Part shown: piece after piece, positions 22,668 to 31,717 of the stretch
Layout of the letters: every line of letters begins with the position of its first letter
How positions within the stretch are numbered: the first letter of the stretch is position 1
Origin: Paragorgia papillata
Taxonomy: Eukaryota > Cnidaria > Anthozoa > Scleralcyonacea > Coralliidae
Reading direction: 5' to 3'
DNA: 64,000 nt
NCBI GenBank assembly: GCA_035771165.1
Contig: JAWNZC010000408.1
Location: 1,240,001-1,304,000 of the forward strand
Notes under the pieces: generated by a model
Database searches by the model: none
What the model was told of the DNA's origin: nothing
The model's input: the letters and a program-made list of their open reading frames with translations, nothing else
Translations under genes and position numbers: made by a program

Positions 22668-23340
22668 TAATATCATTATTCTCCACCTTAATTTGTCCCA
22701 CAATAATTATATAAGATGAAGGGTAGATTTCAGTTTCGAAATGTCAAATATAAGTACTATGGTTCGAATCCTAGCTGCTGTCGAGTAGAGTTTTTCTTTA
22801 TACTTACCCTGCAGTGTGGTTTGTTCACTCGGAGTATATAGCATGCCCTAATATCATTATTTTCCACCTGAGTTCGCTGTCCCACCATTAATATTCCAAC
22901 AACATAAGATAAGAGTTAAGTCTCGAGTTATACTCAGTGAAGAAACTAGATTTCAGTTTCAAAATATCAAACTAGTACCATCATTCCACGACCTGCTCCC
23001 AACTTGACTATGTATAGCTCAGTCGGTAGAGCGTCGACTAGTAAATCGAAGGTCGCGGGTTTGAATCCGTATAGCTGTGGTCGAGTAAAGTTTTACCGCG
23101 GCTCTGCTCACCCGGTATGGTGATAATATCATTATTCTCCACCTAAGTTCGCTATCCCACCATTAATATCCATAAACATATATAAGATGAAGATTTATTT
23201 AAGTCTCTCGAGTTATGACCTAGATTTCTGTTTCAAAATATAAAATATAAGTACCATAATCATTCCATGACCTGCTCCAATGCACATAACAGCATTGTCG
23301 CGGTAGAGTATAATAAATCGGAGAATCGGCCCACCGGTTG
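22668..23340 (+). repeat. Three head-to-tail units of a tRNA-derived SINE
   Basis: Units start with TAATATCATTATTxTCCACC at 22668, 22849 and 23124. Each continues with ATAAGATxAxG, TAGATTTCxGTTTC and a tRNA-like part. Unit 2 keeps both internal promoter boxes (TAGCTCAGTCGGTAGAGC and GGTCGCGGGTTTGAATCC). Its anticodon-loop region reads CTAGTAA, suggesting a tRNA-Thr-like source (inference). Unit 1 has lost box A, and unit 3 is degenerate in both boxes. Confidence 0.8.
23010..23070 (+). promoter_or_regulatory. Pol III box A/box B pair of SINE unit 2
   Basis: TAGCTCAGTCGGTAGAGC followed by GGGTTTGAATCC matches the internal tRNA promoter. The acceptor halves do not pair well, so this is a SINE head, not a functional tRNA gene. 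Confidence 0.7.
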
Positions 23341-23636
23341 GCCGGTTCATCACTTGGAGTAGCGTCTATATAGTAAAAGAAATCAAGTCCTTCATTTAAT
23401 TGAGTTGAATGCTAGATCTCAAATGGATTCTTTGAAGATTTTTCAAATTTTAATACTAACAAATTGGAAAAGAATTACGATTGTTTGTGAAGTATGAATT
23501 GCCGAGATTATATTTTTAACAAAATAGTTATCCATGCATACACGGGTATAAACAAAAAACATATATATATACATATACATAAATCTCAGTAGTTTACAAC
23601 TTTCAGTTTTGCTATATATTCAAAACATGCACTGCC

Positions 23637-23644
23637 AACGTAGC
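23637..23644 (+). repeat. hAT target-site duplication, left
   Basis: AACGTAGC, identical to 28604-28611 on the far side of the element. Confidence 0.95.
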
Positions 23645-23979
23645 CAGGGCCGGATTAACGATTCGCGGGGCCCGTGGCATATTATCAGCGCGGGGCCCCT
23701 TGACCCCCCTTCCCTGTGAATTCAGGTTTCCCTGAAATCAGAAAGATTAAAAAATATCAATATTCCACGATTTGAAAGGTTGCCTGTGTATTTACAAAAC
23801 AGAAATATACATCAATAATTGAACTAAAATCCAACGCAGTTTATATAGCATTAACAATTATATAAGTATTATTTTTACAGCAGCAAAGGTTAAAAGTCAA
23901 ACTGGCTAAACAACAGGAACAATATTCAAATACATGATCGTCATGTCCATGTAACGTGTCTGTTATTAGAGTCTCATTC

Positions 23980-25359
23980 TCAGGCCTTGTAAACGTTATG
24001 CTTACGCGATTTCTTAAGAGCAAACTCGTTAATTACCGACGACATGTCAATGCTACGCAGAAGGCCATTTTCAATACTAAGCAGAACAAGGCTGTTCAGT
24101 CTCTTCTGCGTCATGCATGATCTGAGCTGATTCTTTATCAGCTTAAGTTTGGAGAACGACCGTTCTCCAGAACAGTTCGAAATCATCAGACTGAGATAAA
24201 TACGGAATGCGATGACAGTGTTCGGAAATACAGTTTCCAGATTTTTGGCCACAAGAAGCCTGTACATGCGCAATTCCAACGAATCCACGTTCAATCTGAC
24301 GTCGTCATCATCTTTCGTTATGACGGCTTCGTCATCAGAGTCATCAGAGTCGATCGTAGATGGGGCTGAAGAAGTTGCAGGAACTGAAGCTGTAGTCACT
24401 TCCAATGATTTCTTAACGAAGTCTGTGTTAAGAAAACCAGAAAACTGTAACAATTCGTCAGACAGACTGGCTTCTAGATCTGTGGGGTATGCCTCTTGAA
24501 GGATCTTCGCACTTTTGATCACTTCTTCAACTGAAAGGTCCTTGAGCTTTCGCAGGAAGCCAAACCTTGCAGCAATACCAGTGTATGCACCCAGTCGTTT
24601 CCGCAACTCAGCATCAATGCTGTCGATTATGACCAGGAACGTACCCGTACGGAACTTACTGGCTGGGGTCTGCGTCAATTCAGGCGCTGATCCTGGTTCG
24701 TCGTAACGGCGATTTCGTTGACGCACACGTTTAACTTCGTCCGTGTACTGGTCGCACTCACTGAGCTTCTTCCCCTTTGCTTCAAACTCATCAAATCTTG
24801 TCCGCAGCTTACGGATGAATTCAATCAGCGATTCATAAATTTTAACGGCGGTGTTAAGGTCTTGGTCGGCTGATTGCAGGACTTGACTGTTCGCGTGAAA
24901 ACGATGCAGGATGTGGTGCCACAGAACTGCAAGAATTCCGGACTCGAGTCGGTTCATGTAGGCGGCAAGTCCACCAGCTTCCTCTCGGGTTTCGGGTTTC
25001 TCCTCATCGTCATCAGCGATTTCTTCGAGAGCGGCGTTAATTTCGTCATATCCCATAACTAGAGCCTTTGTGGCGTCTGCGCGTGCCGACCAGCGAGTAT
25101 CTGACATGCGCTTCACTGTTGGAAGGCCTTTGCTTGAAAGTTGATCCATCATAACTTTCCAGCGATGCGTTGAAGCAGAAAAAAAGGAGTATAGTCGTTG
25201 GAGAAAACTGAAGAATCCAACGGCCAGCTGGCAACAACCCACAGCAGACTGACCAACGAGATTGAGGGAATGCGCGGCGCAGGGCACATACGCTGCCAGG
25301 TTACATTGTTGCCGAATAATGGCCTGCATGCCATTGTATTTCCCATTCATATTGCTCGC
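23980..25359 (-). CDS. hAT transposase, C-terminal part with dimerisation domain
   Basis: About 460 codons remain open, from the TTGCTCGC junction to the stop at 23980-23982. Visible parts: AAHSLNLVGQSAV after the second catalytic Asp, SDTRWSARADA, a long helical insertion domain, an acidic DSDDSDDEA stretch, and a hAT C-terminal dimerisation block with SGERSFSKLKLIKNQLRS, whose Glu is the expected third catalytic residue. No stop or frameshift occurs in this part, so decay has been slight apart from the insertions. Confidence 0.92.
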   Translation of the reverse strand, partial: ASNMNGKYNGMQAIIRQQCNLAAYVPCAAHSLNLVGQSAVGCCQLAVGFFSFLQRLYSFFSASTHRWKVMMDQLSSKGLPTVKRMSDTRWSARADATKALVMGYDEINAALEEIADDDEEKPETREEAGGLAAYMNRLESGILAVLWHHILHRFHANSQVLQSADQDLNTAVKIYESLIEFIRKLRTRFDEFEAKGKKLSECDQYTDEVKRVRQRNRRYDEPGSAPELTQTPASKFRTGTFLVIIDSIDAELRKRLGAYTGIAARFGFLRKLKDLSVEEVIKSAKILQEAYPTDLEASLSDELLQFSGFLNTDFVKKSLEVTTASVPATSSAPSTIDSDDSDDEAVITKDDDDVRLNVDSLELRMYRLLVAKNLETVFPNTVIAFRIYLSLMISNCSGERSFSKLKLIKNQLRSCMTQKRLNSLVLLSIENGLLRSIDMSSVINEFALKKSRKHNVYKA

Positions 25360-26105
25360 CAGTGGCGTGCTGGCAGGGGGGGCCGGGGGGCCATGGCCCC
25401 CCCAGTAAAAATTTTTTAGGGGGCGCCAAAGGTTAAAGTGGGTGCCAAAATTGCCCCAAATGACACAAAAACGTTAGCCAGAATTTTGTCAGAATCTGAT
25501 AAGCCAAAAAGAGAAACAAGAGTTTGAGATTGTGGAGAAGCTTGTCAGCTTGGAGACAATGCATTGTCTTTTATCGAGATCTCAGTGCCTGTGGAAAAAT
25601 TTGCAGTTCACAGTAACACAACACCTCGCGCCCTGCAACACCTTTCCGAATTCCGTCGTTCTGACAAGCTGACAAGACTTCTGAATTCCAATACACCAGA
25701 TTTTTTTGAAATACAGTATACGGTATATTATATTGTGTAGAAGCTGACAATAATAATTACAACACAAAATTCCATTTTCTGTCTGCAAAATTGAACGAAA
25801 ATGTCAAAAGTTAATGACCTGTCCATGCACTAGGTGTTCAACAGATTTTTCGTCTGTTGATGGCTTGAAAATAGATTATGTAGTTTGTCGGTTATTGCGA
25901 TAATTTCACGCTGAAAAGACTGGAAAAAGCTATTTTAGATGTTCAAATTTTGAATTTTTTTTCTCCCAGATCCCCCTACTAGCCCACATGTCGGAGACCT
26001 TAGCCCCTGTGTTGGGAATCCCCGGCGCCACCCCTGAACCATGGGGGGGGGGGCGCCAAATTCACTGTTGGCCTCCCCTGACGAACAAAGCCCAGCACGC
26101 CACTG
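25360..26105. mobile_element. Non-autonomous hAT element nested in transposase
   Basis: Terminal repeats CAGTGGCGTGCTGG and CCCAGCACGCCACTG are flanked by perfect 8-bp duplications TTGCTCGC (25352-25359, 26106-26113). Length is 746 bp. It has G/C-run hairpins near both ends and no transposase. Its ends differ from the host hAT, so it was mobilised by another hAT family. One duplication copy removed, the host frame reads through SYDNASN into MNGKYNG. Confidence 0.96.
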
Positions 26106-26781
26106 TTGCTCGCATTGTCGTATGACTGTCCGCGGCAATCAGCAACATCGATGTGATGGGTTTTCAAAAATTTGAGCAAGCTTTCCGCTAGTTCTTTTCC
26201 AGTGTGACCTTGCATGTTAAGGAAGGTTAAATATCGTTCAACAGCACCCGAAGGCAAAACGTACCGAAGAATACAGGTGAGTTGGTCAACATGGGAAATA
26301 TCAGGGGTCGAGTCTACAGAAACCGAGAAATACTTGGCGGACTTTACTTCCGTAATGATATACTCGAGCACACGATTTGCCATCAAATCGATGAATTCTT
26401 CACAAATTGTCTTCGACAGATAGGAAGTGTGACCCCGTCCCTTGTTTGCGTTATGGTTGATGTGTTGTGCTAGGAATGGATCGAATTTGGCTAGCAGTTC
26501 CAATATACCCAAGTAGTTGCCGTTTGTGGGTGATCCGACAACCTCGTTTGAGCCACGAAAGGGTAAACCGCGCTCAGATAGGAAACGGATAGTTTCTACC
26601 ACCCGCTCTAGCACAGCACGCCAATAATCGCGCTCGTCATTGGTCTGTCTAACCAATTCCGAATCAACACGGCAGCCAGCATCACTGCGTTGGAGAAGCT
26701 GAATCATGGCCTCTCGGTGCATTGCACTTCTTTCGTGACGTGGAATAGAATAGGAAGCGTGTTTCCAATCCTTATAGCCAT
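26106..26781 (-). CDS. hAT transposase, middle part (DUF4371-like)
   Basis: The open frame begins just inside the TAGCCATG repeat with YKDWKHASYS, typical of the join after the zinc finger. It carries the first half of the RNase-H-like core: SVDSTPDISHVDQL holds the likely first catalytic Asp, and CRGQSYDNASN at the end holds the likely second. The frame is cut exactly at the target duplication of the nested hAT element (26106-26113). Beyond it, the open frame continues 35 or so codons into the insert. Confidence 0.88.
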
Positions 26782-26782
26782 G

Positions 26783-27682
26783 GCCAGATCAGAAATCGAG
26801 GACAACATGGCGGCAAAGCATGCGCACTGAATCCCTTTTTAATTAATTCAATATGGCGTCCTTCAATAGATTTCTTAAGGAAATATAAAGAACAATCATT
26901 TTCGGTTATTTACTATTGTAAATTCCGACATGCGAACGTCCAAAACTTCATCAAATTGAACAATCGTTCAGCACTACAATTTCTATTAAGTTTGGAGCGT
27001 CCTAAATAGGTTCCCGAGCACCTCACAAACATACCTCTTATTCGCTGTTTAAAGTCTCTTAATCTGCTATATCACTTATTTTGGAGCTCCAATTTTGGCT
27101 GCTTCTGTGTTGTTTGTCCACGATGCGAACGTCTGAATTTGCTCGGCATGAACGTTACTTTGTTTTGCGGAGTTGTTCGTTCCACTTTTTCGTTGTTTAA
27201 TAGGTTCCCAAAGGCCAAAGACCTTAAAATGTACGATTTATTGCAGCCGAGTCGTTGTAATTTAATCCATCAAGCGCCGAGATAAATACTGAACTCGGCG
27301 TGAAGAAGCAATGCATTCCTCGATAATTTTGGGTTCTTGTCCGCCATTTCTTATGGAGCTGTTGCTAGGTTGCCAGGGTCTTAAGCGCTGTTATTATTAT
27401 TAAATGTGACTGTGGATTCAGAAATAATAACCGAAATTTATGCGGCAATTTTTGTGAGTATGAGTGTACAGGCCTGTCTAGACGATTAAACCTTTTGTAA
27501 TTTGATATTTGGGTAAGAAATGGGTCAATAAGACATTTTAGCGAATAACTCTACTTTAATTTATTGCTATAGACTTCTGTTTATAGCCGAAATCATCGAT
27601 ATTTAGCCATCAGAATTTTCAAATTAATATTACCATCTAAATATGAGCCCACAGGCCACTGCCGCTGAGTGTCCTGGATTTC
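26783..27682. mobile_element. 900-bp segment interrupting the transposase
   Basis: It is bounded by 8-bp direct repeats TAGCCATG (26775-26782 and 27683-27690), so insertion of a second DNA element is the simplest reading. Near the ends, GAAATCGAGGACA (26791) faces GAAATCCAGGACA on the other strand. Clear terminal inverted repeats are lacking, and joining across one TAGCCATG copy leaves the frame off by one base. An intron is less likely: no GT..AG pair restores the conserved junction. Confidence 0.55.
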
Positions 27683-28354
27683 TAGCCATGCATCTTTCCC
27701 AAAACTTTTGCTGTCGGTCATCAGTTTACATGCAAAACAGAACACTGCATGTTCAGATGGTGAGTAGCAGAGCCAGGTTCGAGGATGTTGCTGTTTTGTG
27801 AGCTCATGCGTGTATGTGAACAAGCTTTGCGGGCACTGACGGTTGTAATTCTCTCCCTCAAATTGGGTAGAAGATGCGCTGAAATCTGCATTCGAATTTC
27901 TACATTCACTGCTTCCTTTTGCTGCCCAGTATTCCCTCATACTGTCCGAAATACTAGCAGGCCACATCCCTAAATCACAGGAATATGCATCAGTAGAACT
28001 GGATGGATCGTCAGATGTCGGAGATTCGTCAGATGTCGGAGATTCGTCAGATTGTTCAGGCACAGAATCTGTCGCTGTTGTCGGCATCGCGGACGTAGTA
28101 GTATTAATAGTCGACTCAAGAGAAGCCCCTTCATCATTATGCTGTGTTTGCGAATCCGTAAGGGCCTCTACGTTGCTAGCAGTTGCATTGCTACCGCTGC
28201 TCTTGGGAAAAAACAGTTCGGATATTTTTGGGACTTTACTCAAAACTTTACTTTCCCGTGCAACTCGTTCCTCCCTTGCCTTGCGTTTTGCTGCCCCAGA
28301 TTCATATTTGCGATTTTTGTCCCGGTCGCGTCCACCGCCACCTGTAGAACTCAT
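27683..28354 (-). CDS. hAT transposase, N-terminal part (TTF-type zinc finger)
   Basis: The ATG is at 28352-28354. The protein opens with a basic segment (RDRDKNRKYESGAAKRKA), then a Ser/Thr/Asp-rich linker containing a tandem SDESPT duplication. Near residues 180-225 comes a zinc-finger-like region with the RTWLCYSPSEHAVFCFACKL signature of TTF-type fingers in ZMYM-like hAT transposases. It should bind transposon ends. The transposase reading stops matching the family at the TAGCCATG repeat (27683-27690); the open frame beyond runs into inserted sequence. Confidence 0.85.
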
Positions 28355-28478
28355 TTAGATCTACTGTAGCATTCCTAAACATCTAGTAAAAAAAAACTCT
28401 AGTATCAATATGTATAGTATAAAGGAACGGTGTATCAATAATTATCAATTTGCCTTGAAAAGTTGGCAAGTTACTGTT

Positions 28479-28585
28479 ATGGCTGAAGTGGCTTATGCCA
28501 CGGGCCCCGCGCTAAAAAATCGAAACTGAGCAAAGCGCGGGGCCCCTAAAAGCGCGAGGCCCGTGGCATAAGCCACTTCAGCCAT
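28479..28585. repeat. Subterminal hairpin of the hAT element
   Basis: ATGGCTGAAGTGGCTTATGCCACGGGCCCCGCGC has its reverse complement ending at 28585 across a short loop that repeats the GCGCGGGGCCC word. It lies directly inside the right terminus. The left end has only one such arm (GCGGGGCCCGTGGCATA). It could be part of the transposase binding region or a remnant of an earlier end. Confidence 0.8.
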
Positions 28586-28603
28586 ATGGTTAATCCGGCA
28601 CTG

Positions 28604-28611
28604 AACGTAGC
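28604..28611 (+). repeat. hAT target-site duplication, right
   Basis: AACGTAGC, identical to 23637-23644; it fixes the outer boundary of the 4959-bp element. Confidence 0.95.
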
Positions 28612-28965
28612 ACTCCATATACTCCCCCCCGTTTTATAGCAATATACAAGCAGCTGATTGCTATGCATGCCGAGGATGCCCGTATCTGGATCCCACATAT
28701 ATATTATATTTTTATTATTATTTTGTGTACGTTTCAAGGCACAGCCACTTCGTCAGTTCTTGCATAGCATGCAATTATCGTTCGTTTTGTAAAAGAATGC
28801 ATGGCTATATATAGGGCATGAATGCTATACTAAAAATGTTACTGTTTCAACTTTCAGCTAGCCGCGACACAAAACAAACGAGTAATCTACTAAATTCAAA
28901 ACGAGACAATATATTTGATAAGTCTCTAGTCATGTTAATTGCGCAAGGCAGAAGGAAATTAGAAC

Positions 28966-29066
28966 TAAGGCCCCGTTTAAGTCACTACGCTTAGCACTCC
29001 GGCTGCAAATCACTACGCTATGGTAAATTTACCGTACCGCGTCATAGTGTAAACAGATCTGACGAT
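28966..29066. mobile_element. Foldback remnant, GGCCCCGTTTAAGTCACT end
   Basis: AAGGCCCCGTTTAAGTCACTACGC faces GCGTCATAGTGTAAACAGATCT. The arms are imperfect; it resembles the GTTTACAC MITEs. Confidence 0.5.
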
Positions 29067-29132
29067 TTTTTTAATATGTTTTGTCAGATTAAAGAAAAGC
29101 GAAGACTTAACGTGTATATTAAGCACATTTTC

Positions 29133-29166
29133 GGGGGGGGGGGGGGGATAGAAAAACATGTCAATG

Positions 29167-29230
<64 letters not shown>

Positions 29231-29249
29231 TATATATATATATATATAA
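29133..29249. repeat. Poly-G run and long TA microsatellite
   Basis: About 15 G at 29134-29148, then more than thirty TA repeats from 29169 to 29225 and again at 29231-29249. Frames across it are low-complexity artefacts. Confidence 0.95.
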
Positions 29250-29754
29250 CATAATTTAATACTATCGGATACGTTTAAAGGGAACCTATATAGCCATGCA
29301 GCTACCTTTGGTTGATCTGTAATTCTATATAGCATGCACTGAGGTAACGATAACACAAGAAATTATGGTCTTCAAATTAACTAAAAACACCTTTATTATA
29401 CTAACAACCGAAGTTGTTCGTTTCGTAGTCAACGCACTAGATTCGGTAGAGACGTACGTAATGTGAACGAGTTTTCTGATTGGCTATATAAGTAACCAAT
29501 CACATTGTCTATTCCCAAATTTGTCTTCATGCTCGTTACTAATTAGGGTTAGGGTTTTTGTTTGGGTTCGCTGCCGACTTACTACGGATTTGATAAGCCG
29601 GTTTGACATTAATAAATCAAAATTTTAATTGACATGCATGCATGGATCATGCAAGTTATCCTTTCGGGTCCAAAGCCTATGCAATCTACTTGTCTTGATC
29701 GAGTGCTGGGAGATTAAACGATTGTATGGAAACGAATTTTAAAGTCTTTTAATT

Positions 29755-30110
29755 CTAGTATCCGGGTACTCCGGTTTTCCTCCCTCCGTAAATCACCTAC
29801 AATCTACATCTTTGGCGGCTGCTTCGTGGAGCGCCTCAATCTCGTTCCCAGAGCCCACGTTCCCCTTACCCAGCGGGTGGGAAACGAGAGGCTCTGGGAT
29901 AATCCGTCCACGCCATCACAGGATTCTTGTTATCCGGAAGAAGAGTAATCATGTTCATCAGCTAATGAAATATCGATATGTGAAACGGATTATCCCAGAG
30001 TCTCTCGTTTCCCGGGTGGGGAACGTGGGCTCTGGGAACGAGATTGGGAGCGCCTTTAATATGCCTCGACATGGCCAGCTGCAAGTAAGGAGGATTAGCC
30101 CCCAGTCCTT
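29755..30110 (+). mobile_element. 5S-type SINE body, truncated, with MITE inside
   Basis: CTCCGGTTTTCCTCCCTCCG and GAGCGCCTTTAATATGCCTCGAC match the body of the SINE at 42.56 kb (CTCTGGTTTTCCTCCCTCCG, GAGCGCCTTCAATATGCCTTCGAC). The 5S-like head is missing. A 210-bp MITE splits it at GGAGCGCCT. Confidence 0.78.
29837..30046. mobile_element. 210-bp MITE, CAATCTCGTTCCCAGAGCC ends, 9-bp duplication
   Basis: Ends CAATCTCGTTCCCAGAGCC and its exact complement are flanked by GGAGCGCCT at 29828-29836 and 30047-30055. Long arms include GGAACGTGGGC and TCTGGGATAATCCGT complements. The ends match the 37.96-kb element in 16 of 19 bases, and both have 9-bp duplications, so they belong to one Mutator-like family. 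Confidence 0.93.
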
Positions 30111-30417
30111 TATCCTTTATCTTTATGCTATTTACTGAATATAGAACAATAAAATTTCGTTTCTAATATATATGAATTTATTATACAATTTTACAAAAAT
30201 ATGTATATTTATGCTAATGCTTTTAAAATTATATCCAATAACACCATAATTATATTATTATAGACTTTATATTGTAACTGTGCCGAAAATTGAATTGGTT
30301 TTCCATTTTTTCCAGCAGGTAAAAGTTCAGGCAAAGAAAAAATCTGTATAGGAGAAGAAAAATCATGAAATTAAACCGAACAAACATGCACTGAGCTCGA
30401 AAAGTGACAAGTTTTCA

Positions 30418-31389
30418 ATGGGTTTTCGTAGTAATTCGTGTTCGGACCAACCTCCACCTTATCCTCTAGCATTCATCACAACAGCGTTTTCTATTATTTT
30501 TGCGCTTGTCACTATACCAGGCAACGCCCTCGTCTTAAAGGCGGTAATCCGTGATCCATATGGAAATCTACGTACACCATTCAACTACCTTGTGTTAAAT
30601 CTGGCCATCGCAGACCTGTCAGTTGGATTGATCGTTGATCCTTTATCTATCATCTATCATATGTTTGAAGGAATGAACAAAAGCCTTCCGGGATTTGGAA
30701 TCGAGATCGAACACGTCGCATACCTAATAGCTTGTACAGCATCTGTTCTCAGTATGGCTTCCATGACGGTCGATCGGTACGTCGCTGTTGTTTATCCTGT
30801 CCGTTACAAAACATTCCAGACCAAGAAACGAGTTACAATCACTTGTGTCACAATCTGGCTAATATCCAGCACGGTTAGTTGCCTGTATTTCGTAATCGGA
30901 GACTTTCTCTACCGCTTCGTCTTCGCAAACGTGGTCGTGATATTCACATTCTGTATCCTTGCGTTCACCTTTTTTCGAATCCATCTCGCGCTGAGGCGAC
31001 AAAGAGCACGATTGAACGTGCAAACCATAACATCCCCATCCGCTGGTGGCCCGCGTATCCACGCTCCGTCCAGCAGCATCAAGCATGAATTACGCGTCAC
31101 TAAGATGTTCAGCATTATTCTACTCTGGTACGCCATCTGCTACCTGCCTGCTTGCATAGCGATCTACATCGTCAACTTATGCAACAATTGCAGTTGCGAC
31201 GTCATCCACTGGATGCGAGATATGCAGTTGTGCTTCCTACTCATGTCCTCAGTTGTCAATCCGTATGTCTATGCCTGGACCTCACCAAGATTTCGCTCGG
31301 CCTTCTTGAAAATCCTCTGTCTCGACCAATTCGATAGGAGACGACAGCAAGAAACAACGTCATCAGATCCTGCAATGACTATGAGATAA
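30418..31389 (+). CDS. Class A (rhodopsin-like) G-protein-coupled receptor, single exon
   Basis: A 323-residue plasma-membrane receptor with seven hydrophobic segments. Landmarks: GN at 35-36 in TM1, LNLAIAD (60-66) in TM2, DRY (119-121) ending TM3, W237 and P244 in TM6 (WYAICYLP, an unusual CWxP variant), NPYVY (281-285) in TM7. The N-terminus is very short. N87 in NKS could be glycosylated, but it lies in the first extracellular loop. The usual TM3 cysteine is replaced by Ile and the second extracellular loop is very short, as in melanocortin/adenosine/cannabinoid-type receptors. The ligand cannot be assigned. A pyrimidine tract ending in CAG near 30317 could be the acceptor of a 5' UTR intron. 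Confidence 0.95.
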   Translation: MGFRSNSCSDQPPPYPLAFITTAFSIIFALVTIPGNALVLKAVIRDPYGNLRTPFNYLVLNLAIADLSVGLIVDPLSIIYHMFEGMNKSLPGFGIEIEHVAYLIACTASVLSMASMTVDRYVAVVYPVRYKTFQTKKRVTITCVTIWLISSTVSCLYFVIGDFLYRFVFANVVVIFTFCILAFTFFRIHLALRRQRARLNVQTITSPSAGGPRIHAPSSSIKHELRVTKMFSIILLWYAICYLPACIAIYIVNLCNNCSCDVIHWMRDMQLCFLLMSSVVNPYVYAWTSPRFRSAFLKILCLDQFDRRRQQETTSSDPAMTMR

Positions 31390-31461
31390 CGAGTTTCCTC
31401 CATATAATTATTAGAGACTGTGGGGATTTCACATATTTGTAATCTTTGAGTTTTCTTGAGC

Positions 31462-31560
31462 AAAATTGCAATATATTTTGTTGTTCCAAAATTTCATCTT
31501 CACGAACAACTCTTTTGCTGTCAAAGTTGGTAACTTTTAGTATTTACCGGAAGTGACGTC
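31462..31560. mobile_element. Degenerate half copy of the 13.3-kb palindrome family
   Basis: AAAATTTCATCTTCACG, TTGCTGTCAAAGTTGGTAAC and CCGGAAGTGACGTC parallel the arm of the 13277-13583 element. Only one arm is present, and it abuts the next MITE. Confidence 0.5.
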
Positions 31561-31566
31561 GCTATA

Positions 31567-31717
31567 GCCTGGTTTTCACTAGCGACGTAAGCGTAAGCAT
31601 AACGACGTACGCAAGCGCAGTAAGCACTTCATGGTAGATGAACACCTTTGAATTTAGGGAAAGCAAAGTGTTAACCAGTGAAAACAAAGTGTCAGTTAAC
31701 TATAGTGAAAACCAGGC
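31567..31717. mobile_element. GCCTGGTTTTCACTA-ended foldback MITE
   Basis: The left end GCCTGGTTTTCACTAGCG faces CTATAGTGAAAACCAGGC. GCGTAAGCATAACGACGTACG repeats near the left. Flanking TATA/TTATA suggests a short AT-rich target duplication. No coding capacity. Confidence 0.85.

Larger units (their letters stand above)
23645..28603 (-). mobile_element. Complete hAT transposon, 8-bp duplications
   Basis: Terminal inverted repeats are CAGGGCCGGATTAAC at 23645 and GTTAATCCGGCACTG ending at 28603 (one mismatch). Perfect 8-bp target duplications AACGTAGC lie at 23637-23644 and 28604-28611. Length is 4959 bp. The transposase lies on the minus strand in three pieces, interrupted at 25360-26105 and 26783-27682. 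GGGCCCGTGGCATA-type subterminal words occur at both ends. Confidence 0.96.

Noticed and set aside
22990..23080. A tRNA-Thr gene
   Set aside because: Boxes A and B are good, but the acceptor stem does not pair and the segment is one of three tandem SINE units.
24212..25062. Plus-strand ORFs across the hAT region
   Set aside because: They are antisense shadows of the transposase.
29013..29356. Tyr/Ile-rich ORFs
   Set aside because: They are translations of the TA microsatellite and poly-G tract.
30859..31463. Additional ORFs over the GPCR
   Set aside because: Alternative frames of the receptor gene.
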